Positions 45,143 to 56,002 of a stretch of DNA of 64,000 nt are shown one piece after another. This stretch comes from Earliella scabrosa (taxonomy: Eukaryota; Basidiomycota; Agaricomycetes; Polyporales; Polyporaceae): NCBI GenBank assembly GCA_022605405.1, contig JABYQQ010000039.1, forward strand, positions 82,219 through 146,218, in the 5' to 3' direction. A model generated the notes under the pieces. The model worked only from the letters and a program-made list of their open reading frames with translations. It was not told the origin of the DNA and made no database searches. The position numbers and the translations under genes were made by a program. The number at the start of each line of letters is the position of its first letter. Position 1 is the first letter of the stretch.

Positions 45143-46323
45143 ATGGTCTGTACCCGCTCTCAATTCAAGAACGATGTGGAAGAAGTATGTTCCTCCCTGA
45201 TAACTCCATGTCGTTGTGCTGATTGTGACAGGTCGCTGCCGCTACGCCACTACAAGTGAGTAGGTTGTGTGCTGACGACACCCAGCTACTGAATTGTTGC
45301 TTAGGAGACCAAAGTGCTTCTCACCTTGGCGGAACTGATCACTTTCGTTGAAGTTGCCCGCCTGAAAGCAGGGCATGGCGCCGCCGTTGACTACCTGAGC
45401 ATCACACTCAAAGTACCGTCAATGGAGCAAGATATCGTCCAACGGTACCTGCCAGTGTGCCTTGCGCTCACCCCCAACGTCACGATCCTCGAGGTCTTCA
45501 CGACGCCTCCCATGTCCCTCCCTTCCCTCTCTTCCGCGCCGCTCCCTCGTATCGAGGTGCTAAAGACAAACCTCCCTCACCGGACTCTATTCGCATTCGT
45601 TGCCAAACATCCCTCTCTACGCGCGTTGGACATCGAGGCCTGCGGACGCGCCCGCCAATGCGCTCTCTCTCCCATCGTCACCCAGGAGATAACCGACATT
45701 CGCTGTCCCGCTGAGTGTGCTCCCCGACTTGTACATGAGCGCCTCGAGCGCCTCCGAATCGACCTTGCACGAGCAGTCAGCCCGGCATCAGCCGTCATTA
45801 CAAGTTTCCCCATCGCGCTGGACGCCCTCTACGTCCTTACCGTGGAGTTCACGGCTGACGACAAGAAGATCTTAGACGTCATCGCCACGAATCTGCCGGC
45901 GCTCCGCTACCTGAAGCTCGTCGAGAAGACTAAGCCCCTGGTACGTCAATGATATTGTTCCTGTACGGGAAATACCTTCTCAACTCCTTGCAGACTCATA
46001 AGCACAAACCGCGGCCATGGACCAACCGTACCGCGTGGGCAACGTCGCTGAACAAGATGGTCAATCTTGAACGACTCCTCATACGCACCGCCGGATCCGT
46101 CGGGACGACGCCCGGCGACGTTGCGTCGGAGCGCGACATCTTTCATGGCTGGGTCAATCCCGCTGCCGGGCCTCCCCAGCCTACTCTCCATTACATCGGA
46201 GTCTGGCAGCGCGCAAAAGATCAGGATGGTGGGGTTCTGAGCGAATGGTCTCGCATGGATGGGAGTTGGAGAGGTACATGGACCCCCGCTCCAGATCCAG
46301 ACCGAGTGGCATTATTTTTGTAA
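45143..46323 (+). CDS. Cargo gene: LRR-like protein (no F-box seen)
   Basis: Exons 45143-45184, 45232-45255, 45305-45940 and 45994-46323 encode 343 aa; the two first exons are tiny but in phase 0. The body has the spacing of leucine-rich repeats found in agaricomycete F-box proteins (LALTPNVTILEVF, LPRIEVLKTNLP, HPSLRALDIEAC, LDALYVLTVEF, LPALRYLKLVE, LERLLIRTA). The N-terminus (MVCTRSQFKNDVEE) is too short for an F-box. It could be an F-box family derivative captured by the element. Function unknown. Confidence 0.65.
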
Positions 46324-46611
46324 CATTGTGTATGGTACGATATTGGCAAAGCATTCTACTACTAGGATGTCCATCGCGCGCGACCGACGGGAGCGACGGA
46401 GCGATGGAACGGACAGCCGGCACGCAACCGACGGGCCTGGGAGCGCGCAAGCTGGCGCTCCGGGGCGCCAGCCACTCGGCGGCGCGGATCAGACACGGAC
46501 AAAGAGCCTTTGTCCGCTACCCACTTGCGCTCGACATTTGCGCATCGTCATGTCTCGTCCACCTTCACCGCGCTCACAACGGCCGCTACCTACACAAGAT
46601 AAGCACTCTCG

Positions 46612-48255
46612 ATGCCAACCACCTCTACCGCTTGGGATTCCGATGGGATGATTCAGGCGGATAGTTCACCTGAATCTCCTCGTACGTCCGAGTCGCCCCC
46701 TCGCACGCCCGAGTCGCCCCCTCGCACGCCCTCTCCTCGCATGTTCGAGTCGCCCCCTCGCACGTCCTCATCCCCTCGAGCGGCCCCTCGTCCTTTCATT
46801 CCATCGCCTCCGAGGCCTGTTGTTTCCTCGGACGACTCCTCCTTCGAGGTAAATTCCATGGGATCGTCCGATTTGCCGACCTCCTCTCAAGTGGAGCGTG
46901 TCTCCCCTCGCTCCAGCCTGTCGAGCTCCGATAGGTCAGACACGTCCCAGTCGGACGACAGCATTGCTCTCGAAGACCGCCATATGGACTACGATGTCCC
47001 CTGTGCCGCTCAGGACGACGACATCGCGCCACTACTGTCTTCGTTGGCGGAGCTTCAACTACACTCCAAACCAACCACTCCATCGCGCGGACGATTGACG
47101 CCAGGAGGCTACACTGCTCCGGTATCGGAAGACATGGTCCCCGCTGAGGACGCCGAGTCCAATGCCGCCTTGTCCAGGCACTTCTTCAAGACGATCAAGG
47201 GCATGCTGCGCACTCAAGTACGTTTGTCCCCACTTATGCCAGATACGCAGGCTGACGTTCAAAATAGACTATTATCGACAAGCGGACGGTTGAACTAGAG
47301 AGTGAGCTCGCCCGTTTACGCGCTCAATTCGTCGAGTCCGTCAAGACATCCAGGAGTCTGCTAGTGAAAACCAGGGGTACGTCTTACGTCACTCCGTCCT
47401 CTGGAATCCCCATACTGACTCTCCAGCACAGAGACAATTGTGCAAGAACGTCGCGACATCGCCAGAGCGCAAGAAGGCGCGTGCGACACCGTGAAAGCAC
47501 TCGAACAGCAGCTCGCCAAGGCTCAAGTGGCCATCGCGACTCTCCAAGCCCAGCATCTCGCCAACAAGGAGGCGATGGATAGCATGTCCAACGATATTGC
47601 CGCGGTTCTTTCTATCCAGGACGAGATGGGACGTCAGTTGGAGCGACTGGACGAGTGCGAACAGAAGATTAGACACGACGTCCACTCCACAAGGGAGCGT
47701 CTCGCCGAACTGGCCTCCGATGAGGCTTTCCCTCCATTGGCCAACATCTACCCGACGCGTTCCAGCTTGGCCGAGGAGCTGTCTGCCGTAGCTACTCCCC
47801 TCGGCGTCGCACACCGAGGACAGGACGCGAATGCATCTCCCCAGACCGCGGGCGTTCCTGAGCGCTCCGCGGATGTCTCCGCCGCCCATCCCTCAGGCGC
47901 CGGCAGAGGTGCAAGTCTTTCTCAAGCTGATGAAGATCAGCATCAGCGGGCAACCATGCTATCGCGCGTTGCAGCGTTCCTAGCAGCCAGGATCTCTGTA
48001 GGCGAGGACGTTCTAAGCAACAGTTATAGGGAACTCAAGCTGCGAGTCCCACGACCCATGGTTCGTCCTCAGACCAACGCGTCGAAGTCAGTGCTAATAT
48101 TGTTCAAGGACATGAAAGCGACGACCGCCCGCACGATCAACAATATTGTCATGTACGCTGATTGGAACACCATTTCTCGGACCGTGGCTGCATTCGCTGC
48201 GGTCATATGCGTCGTGCTCGTCTGGTGGCTGCAACTGCGCACGCCGCCCAGCTAA
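46612..48255 (+). CDS. Cargo gene: coiled-coil tail-anchored protein with KASH-like end
   Basis: Exons 46612-47217, 47268-47376 and 47432-48255 encode 512 aa. The N-terminus is Ser/Pro-rich with repeats of ESPPRTP type (about residues 20-65). A long coiled coil follows (about 203-320: KRTVELESELARLRAQFVES; VKALEQQLAKAQVAIATLQA; DEMGRQLERLDECEQKIRHD). One membrane span lies at the extreme C-terminus (about 490-507, VAAFAAVICVVLVWWLQL), leaving only RTPPS. A cytosolic coiled coil, terminal span and very short tail ending in PPx match the plan of KASH proteins (canonical end PPPx), the partners of SUN domains. This assignment is inferred from layout; the motif is one proline short of canonical. 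A generic tail-anchored ER protein is the alternative. Confidence 0.7.
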
Positions 48256-48517
48256 TATCCCCTCTGGGATTCCTTGTGAGCTCCGTTGTTGTTCCGTCAG
48301 CACTTCCATCAGTACTGTCGCCATACCCGTGATGTACGTTTATAATACTGGGTTATCAATGCCACATGATCATTTGTACTCGCGTCATATAGGCGTAGCC
48401 ATACGGTGTGATCGCAATGCACTCTTGACTCCCGCCCTCTCTCGCTCCTCAGTATCTTCGCTGACTACATAATATCCCATCTTCAGCCGCAGACCCACGT
48501 CGCTGTTGAGGCTCGCG

Positions 48518-51500
48518 ATGCCTATCTGCGAGTGCTCCCCATGTGTCAAAACGTCCACATACGAAGACGGCGATGGAGTCATCCGCCCTGGTTCCCGTTT
48601 ATCAACATCCGACTACAAACTTCATCAGCTGGCCGAGAGGAAGCGTCAAGCTCGGGCAAAAGATCAAGAGCAACGAGTCGCCTCTGAGATCCTGTTCACC
48701 ACTCTACGGCCGACGACATCGAACTCAATGCCCGTTCGCAACCGTGACGTGCTGGATTCCGTCGTCGACAAACTGCCGTCGTCAGGCGCTGCGGCGATGT
48801 CTACAATCCCGTCCCAAGTAAGTCTTCGTCCTCCCTGCGATTATCTACTACACACTTTTCATGTGGCATCCAGGATGTAGTGGAGGCGGATCATACAGAA
48901 GCTATCGTGGACTCATTTAGCCATCTCTCGTTGAAGGTCACCATTTTACCTCCTTGCCCAACATAGACCGACTGATACCTACACTAGGATGAGGCGCGAG
49001 CTCGTATCGTCGCCATGGGGAAGCTAGAGGCGCAGATCTATCGCCGATCCCTTCACGTACCACTGTCAACTAGGCTCGTCTTCGAATCAGCTCCCTCATC
49101 CGCCTCTGAGCCTCCGGGAGCGCTGGCGTCCGTGGCCCACAACTCTGCCTTCATTGACTTCCGTTCCTGGCTCGAACAGAGGAAAGAGGAGCTGCGCGCG
49201 ACCATCCTGCCCCTTGGCCACAATGATGCCGACAACAGGCGCACGTCGAACATGAAGCGGCTTGACGTGCAGCTCGCTCGACTGGACAGGATACTTGCGT
49301 GGTCATGGGATCAAGCAAAGGTACTCGCTCGAGTCCCAGGTTACTACGTGCTTCCGGACGATGAGAGACCAATCCTTATAACGCCTCGTTCGTCTTCCTT
49401 TCCTCACCTGCCCTATTGCTTGTATTCTAATTGTGCATTCACAGCTCCCGCGCTCGAGACACGTACCTCGATGGAGCCCGTTTTGTTAGCATGCCTTATG
49501 ATGGTGACGGTCCTCCACGCCATAGCAGCTATGTCTCGTCCCATCACCGCATATGTCCTCTCCACACTCAAGGTCGTCATCCTCGGCATGATCATCGCGC
49601 AAGGTTCTGCGCCCACTCAAACACAACGCCTGCTCATGGAGAATCTCCCTAAGGACGTCCGTACGCGATGAAGATGCTCCATCTCGTCCCCGATATCGTC
49701 ACCTATGCATGTTGTCGCGAATGTTTTGCCATATATGAAGCCGACTTCTCAAAGCCCCGCGACCCCTTCCCTCGCTTCTGCACCCACAAGAAGACGCCTG
49801 CCGCGAAAGCTTGTAATGAGCCTCTCGTGTTCGAGAGGATTATTGGAGCGGTCTTGCCAGGCGATACGAGACATTCCCAATGGACGCCATTTCGCACGTA
49901 CCCGTGTCGGAGTCTCAAGGCGTGGCTAGCCGAATTCCTCTTGCGCATTGGCATCGAGAAGTTCATCGCCGACTCATGGGTAGAGCCGACGCGTACCGAC
50001 GCGTGGACTGACATCATGCAGACACCCGGCATACGGGGCCTCATAGGCCCTGACGGCAAGACGTCGTTCTCGGTGCAGGTCGACGGCGAGTTGCATCTAG
50101 TGTTCAGCCTGTTCGTCGACTGGTTCAACCCGCGGGGCAACAAGGCTGCGGGGAAGTCGCACAGCATAGGAGCCGTGTACCTGTGTTGCCTCAACCTGCC
50201 TCCCCATCTCCGTTATCGCCCGGAGAACATCTTCTTGTTTGCGATCATTCCTGGACCCCACGAGCCCAATGTACACCAACTGAACCACCTCCTCCGACCC
50301 CTCGTCGACGAGTTGCTGCAGCTGTGGCACTCGGGAATCCTCCTCCAGCGCACCGCAGAGCGCCCGGCGGGACGCCTTGTGCGCGTTGCGGTAGTGCCAC
50401 TCATCTGCGATCTGCCCGCCCTGCGGAAGACGGCTGGCTTCGCTTCGTACTCTGCCGCTCATTTCTGCAGCTTCTGTCAGCTGCTCGAGAAGGACATCAA
50501 CAACGTCGATCGATCCACATGGCCGCCGGGTTGCTCGTGGACAGAGCATCTCAAGCACGCGAACGCGTATCGCCAAGCACGCACGGGCAAGGAGCGGAAG
50601 AATGTGTTCGACGCCCACGGAATCCGATGGTCCGAGCTCCTCCGTCTACCATACTGGGACCCTACGCGGTATGCTCTTCTCGATGCCATGCATAATCTTT
50701 TCCTGGGCGAGCTCCGCCACCACTGCATCCGTATTTGGGGCTTGAAGACCGCGGAAAAGCGCGCTACACCGCAACGAACGGCAGTGCATACCCAAGACCA
50801 GCAGGGAGAGCAACTCAGACTGATTCACAGAGGTCTAGTTGCTGGTCACGAGAACGTCATGGCCCGCGCGAGGCGAGACTATCTGGTAGCCGTTGCAAAG
50901 TTTAACAACGTCGAGATACCTCCGAGCAAGAGCACGAAGGCTGGAATAGCCGCAGTCCTGCTTGAATGGGTGAGTCATCGCCATATCCGTCATGGGCGAA
51001 GCATTGAAAAAGCCGTGCGAGGAAGGTGAAGAAGGTTCCTGGAGGAATAGGCGCGTTCAAACTGCCACCTACGCAGCCATATTCCATGGTCGAATTCCGC
51101 CTGCCTGGCGATGAGCCGGAGCCAGAAGACATCAGCGGGATCTTTTCACCTCTTCTGTGTTGAAGGAGCTACGCGCCGACATCTCTGCAATGTTCATTCC
51201 GTCCTGGCTTGAGAGGCCTCCCCGCACAATCGGAGAGCGAGCTCACGGCAAACTGAAGGCTGACCACTGGAGGACCCTATGTACCGTACCTATGGTGATG
51301 ACGCTGGTGCGCCTTGGGGTATACCAACCGCTTTCACATGAAGAAGCTCTCGCCCTGGAGAACACATGCATCTCGTTGCGGCCGTCGACCTCGCGACTCG
51401 ACGCTCTATGTCTCCCGAGCGCGAACGCCTTCGATCCCACATGGAGGCATACGTACAAGGCCTGAGAACGCTATACGATTGCCCAGCTTGTCCCTAACCA

Positions 51501-52436
51501 TCACCTCTCTCTTCACTCAGGGAATGCCTGCTGCTCTTCGGACCGACATATGGGTGGTGGGCCTTTCCCTTCGAACGATACAATGGGCTACTTCAGAGGC
51601 TGAACACAAATCACAAATCCGGTGAGTCCGCTTCCTGAAACCTTGCTTAAGTATTGATGATATTACAGCTGAGATGCCCGGACATTCATTCGGTATTTCT
51701 ATATTGGCGCAACGTTACGTTGGATGATGGATAGTGCAAGTGGCCAACGCTAACTGCGTACCAGGACATGCTACGCGCTTTCGCGAAGCGTTCGAGAGCC
51801 ATCGCAAGGGATCAAACACGACGGACATTCTCTCGTCGATCGTGAGCGAAGACGATCAGGACTCGTCGCGTCGTCGCAAGGCGGGAGTGCATCGCACGTT
51901 GCCCCTCGACACCTACGACAGTGTTCGCGCGCTCATCAACGCGACCCGCATCGACGCCGTTTGGCTCCATCCACGAAGGACGCATAGGCGACTTGCGCTA
52001 CCTCCCGATTCGGCCGAATTCGTGCGAAGCGTCGATCACGACGGTGTCACCTACGCCACGTCCACAGGGGGTCGACGTACACTCCTTCATCCTCTTCATG
52101 TCCCATCCAGCCAAGAGGTTGTCGCTGGCCAGATCTCTGAGATATTCTACCACACACGACGCATCGATGCCGAAACAACTGTCGAGGAAACCCTTCATCC
52201 TAGTACATCGGTTCAAGACGCTGTCCGAAGAGCACATCCCATTGGATCCATATCGGAAGTTCCAGACGTCCCTTCCTGGCTATGCTACAACGAACTCTCA
52301 CCTGAACAGGAAGTAGTGCGGTCTGGCAGACGTGACTTGTCATTTTGCAGCGCTCATGTACGTTCCGGAGAGCATTGGGCGCGAGTGTGTTGTGGTGCGG
52401 TCACTGGACAGGGTGAGTCCCTAGTTCTCTGTGCTT
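48518..52436 (+). pseudogene. Tnp2/Plavaka-like (CACTA superfamily) transposase, frameshifted
   Basis: Recognisable exons start at 48518 (MPICECSPCVKTSTYEDG, then LAERKRQARAKDQEQR) with introns 48818-48873, 48937-48987 and 49388-49444. The long exon 49668-50969 holds the core: YACCRECFAIY, IEKFIADSWVE, VDWFNPRGNKAAGKSHSIGA, LNLPPHLRYRPENIFL, ICDLPALRKTAGF, HGIRWSELLRLPYWDPTRYA and MHNLFLGELRHHCIRIWG. The family's conserved order continues to 52436, but in shifting frames. Single-base shifts are visible near 49664, 51147, 51361, 51478, 51520 and 51676, with more in 51.9-52.4 kb. No single spliced frame covers the protein, so the copy is inactive unless the sequence is faulty. It would have catalysed excision and integration using the terminal arms. 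Confidence 0.82.
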
Positions 52437-52836
52437 GACACGTTGCGGGTTTCCTCGTCGTGCTTATTGAGCGTTTCAGAGCTGAACATTACGTCGGACC
52501 ATCTCTGTAGTTACTGCATGATGTCATGCCGCTGGCGGATTCGATGTGATACGCTAAAAGCCTGAGCCTCTGGGTGTCTTCACGAAGTTCTTTCGGGAGC
52601 CCTTCGACGCGGTACGTACGTCTTCCATTGTGGTCTATTGCCAGTGCTCTAGCCTCTAGGAGCCGCTAGGTGTCGTCACATTCTTTTGGGAGCCCTTCGG
52701 CGCGGCGCGTTTGTCTTCCATTGTGTTTCGTTCCTTACTGAGTGGCGCGCCTGCTCAATGAGGCTTTTGTATTGAATGTCTATAGAAGCGCAGGCAAGTC
52801 CCTCGCTAACTCTGCACTTCGTTTCCGCTCTTGAAT
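52437..52836. other. Spacer between the two element genes
   Basis: 400 bp; a GGAGCCGCTAGGTG/GGGAGCCCTTCG-type motif occurs twice (52558-52730). No gene. Confidence 0.45.
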
Positions 52837-55800
52837 ATGTCATCTACAGAACCACGCCTCCGCCTCCAGAGCAACCTCCCGCCCTCACGCGTCCTCTCCC
52901 TCCGGAGCCGAAAGCCGAGTGGCCACCTTGAAGGTGGTCCGTCATCGCAGACCCCAGCGGAGACGCCTGCGGAAGCCTCTCACGACAACCGCCTCCCAGC
53001 CACTCCGCCGAGGCACGAAGACCCCGCCGTGGAGCTCCTTCAACTACTCCTCCTGAATCGCCCGCAGTTCAGGCGCTGTCGCGCGCCACTGGTTCTCCGG
53101 AGCAAGCCGCCGTGGTCGCAAGCGTCGTAATCGTGGCGCCGATCAACTTGAGAACGAGAAGTCCAGTCGGACAGAGGCCGTGGTACGCCTATCGTGTGCT
53201 CCAGTTCTCCTCCACCAGCTGAGTCGCATTTAGCACTGGGCACCCCCTCTCACTATCCCAGAGACCCCAAAAACCCGGAAGAAAGGTCCGCTCCGACGCA
53301 TGGCAGAACGGGCTGCAGCCGCGATGCAGCCGCGGCCAGCTGAAGAAGCTGTCCTTCAGACACCTCCCCCGCGTCGCGCTCTTCCTAACCTGCCGCCACA
53401 CCACGCGTCATCGGATCCCAACGCGTTCCGCAACCTCCCCCCGTTCAGCAGCAGCAGCTGGCTGACCATGTGCAGCCCTTGACGACTCGCCAGGGCGAGC
53501 AACAACAGCAAGGGGCCCCGCAGTACCCTCCCCAACCCGCGCAACCTCTCGTGCAGCCTCTTCAGCACGCGCAGCTGCCCCTGCAGGCTCCCTTGATTCA
53601 TCTCCCTCAGGCGGCCTTGCAACACGCGCAGCTGGTCCAGTACTTGCCACAGATGCAGTACGTGAACCCCGCTCAGCCCATCGGACAGCCTGTGGCACCT
53701 ATCCCGCAGATGCATCAGCCGAACCTGGACAATGTGAGCTCGAGTTGACAAGTTGTCGCGTCTATTCCGGCGCTGATCATGATTAGCAGCGTGCCCCTCA
53801 GCCTGGGTACCAATATGCGTATAACATGTTGCAGTACATGCAGCCAGAGCAAGCTCAGCAAGTTCCTCAGCCTCAAGCTGGCATCTCGGCACCAGTCGCT
53901 GCTGCTGCTGCCCCTCCAGCGACGCCTGGACGCTCTCCTCATGCACCCCGCCCCGGGAAGGCTCTCCAGAAGCCTTCGTCTCATCCGAAGACTCCGCGGT
54001 CGCGTGGGCACCCGTACAGCGGCGATCGCGACAAGCGCAATGCGGTCCGCTTCAACATCGCAAAGGTATGTCCCTCCGATACTGCTTCACCATAAGTCAA
54101 ACACTGATACCCGGGCCTTGCCTGACATTGCAGCGGCTACTAGCGAAGAAGCAGACGAGGAAGAGACGCACGGTTGCCGACAACAACAACGACGACGACG
54201 ACGACGATCCCATGGATGCGGACGCCCGGGCCAGCGAGGACGACGCTGACATCGAGGACAGCTCTGATGAACGGGATTATGATGACGGCGAGCTTGACGA
54301 CGACGACGACGACCTCAATCCAGACATCAGCGCCGAATTAGAAGACTTCATGGAGAATTATGTATGTATTCATCTAGCATTGCTATGACGCTATCATTCA
54401 GCTAAAGGTCCTTCGCCAGCTCGGAAGTGGAACCGGGGACGAGGAGGGCGTTGGCAACGAGGAGGGGACCGGTGCCGGGGACGAGGACGAGGACGAGGAG
54501 GGCGTTAGGGCGACGGAGGACGACCCCGAGCGGCCTCCGCAGCCCGTCAATCTACGCACGATGTTCGAGCTGCCTAGTACCCAGCAGAAAAGGCCGGCGA
54601 ACAAGAATGCTCGACGCGGTTTCGGGCAAGAACAACTCACATTCCATATCCTGGATCAAGTGAATGTGATGATGACGGAGAATCGTGCGTTTAAGTGAGT
54701 ACCAGTCGTCATCGTCAATTCATCCGGAGCCTCCTGACCTGACTTGCATCAACAGTAAATTCGTGATTAAGCGTCTAGAGAAGCTCGAGAAGCGGTTGGC
54801 TGGCATGGAACAGGGAGCGGCCACTTCGACGACGGTGCCCCCCGTCCAGACCAAGAGACTTCGTGCCCCGAAGGCATCCCGCTCCAAGGCGTCCCGCATT
54901 GAGCTGCCTCCTTCCGAGGATGGCAAGCCGCGAACGCGCGCCGAGATCGAAGAGATGGCCGCCATCGAACTCTTGTACCTGAACCGCGCTGCAGTACGCC
55001 TATCCTCGAGTGCTCAGATTATATGCCCACTGATGTACTTTCAGCGAGTCGTTCGTATCCATCTCAAGAAGCTCCTCGGTGCAAGGTCGTACCAGGAGAT
55101 AGCTGCGAAATGTCCGCCGCTCACGGAGGACGAGATCAGCGCGTACAACAGGAGTCCCATCGATCAGGAGTACTTCTCGCCCAGCAAATTCCGTGTCGAC
55201 TGCTCCCAGCCTTGGGCCACATTCCCTTACAATGTGGATGCTCGCGACTACTTCTTACGCCACCTGATCCACTGTCTCGAGGGCGGTGAATACAAACGGG
55301 AAGACCTGCAATTCCCTGAGCGGTACTGGACGGTTTACCCACCTCGGCGCCGCATTGGACTCGCACATGGAACATGTTCGCGCTCGAGTGCGACAGATCC
55401 AGAACCCGTCTCCCGACTTTGATAGCGACGAGGATGCAAAGAAGAAGCGTGCGCGTGCGCGAAGGACCACAGTGCGTATCCATACCGATATTCTACATCT
55501 ATCACGATCTCACTATGTCCCTAGCTATACGAAGGCCGGGTAGCGGTCATCATTGACCACGGTTTCGACGAGCACGTCGACCTCATCAGCCGACTCAGCG
55601 CCGGGAACCTCAGCGAGGACGAGACTGACGCGGAGGGCTCCAAGCAGCGGTCTCGCGAGAACAAGTTCATCATTCATCGGGTCCTCTGGATGAGCGACGA
55701 ACTGAGAAACCTCCTCCGCCGGCTCGACGAGATCCACATCGACGACTTCGAGAATCTGGTCTTGAAGAAACGTACGGGCGGTAGTGCTCCGCGCAAGCGG

Positions 55801-55992
55801 GACGAGGCGTATCCTATCAGGGCAGAGTTGGGGAACCCTGCCAAAGGTCTCTGGCGCAACTGCTACAACCCGCAATGGCTGGCGACGCTGAAGCCTCATG
55901 AATATCGCGCTCTCCGGATTATCGAAGAGGACTACGACTTCAGCCTCCCGGAAGAACAGCCGGAGTTCGTGGAGGGCAGCAGCCAAGGCTGA
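52837..55992 (+). pseudogene. Second transposon gene (acidic accessory-type protein), frameshifted
   Basis: Exons trail the transposase on the same strand. The 5' part (52837-53480) changes frame near 53050 and 53430. It continues as a Gln/Pro-rich stretch (53485-53733), then exons 53791-54066, 54134-54363 (acidic: DNNNDDDDDD, DDDDDLNPD), 54409-54694, 54755-54994, 55045-55333 and, after another one-base shift near 55333, 55334-55470 and 55531-55992. The well-preserved C-terminal half (RRIHLKKLLGARSY-type helices, NKFIIHRVLWMSDELRNLLRRL, GNPAKGLWRNCYNPQW) looks like a conserved domain I cannot name. By analogy with the second gene of CACTA elements it may bind the subterminal repeats. Three or more frameshifts mark it as decayed. 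Confidence 0.65.
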
Positions 55993-56002
55993 GATCGCGC
56001 GT

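Noticed and set aside
49668..51029. Reading the transposase as an intact 453-aa gene starting at 49668
   Set aside because: Conserved family sequence continues on both sides in other frames, so this is only the longest unbroken exon of a frameshifted gene.
51450..51520. An intron GTACAA...CACTCAG that would restore frame in the transposase
   Set aside because: The putative intron itself encodes family-like protein sequence (MEAYVQGLRTLY, LVPNHHLSLH), so frameshifts explain it better.
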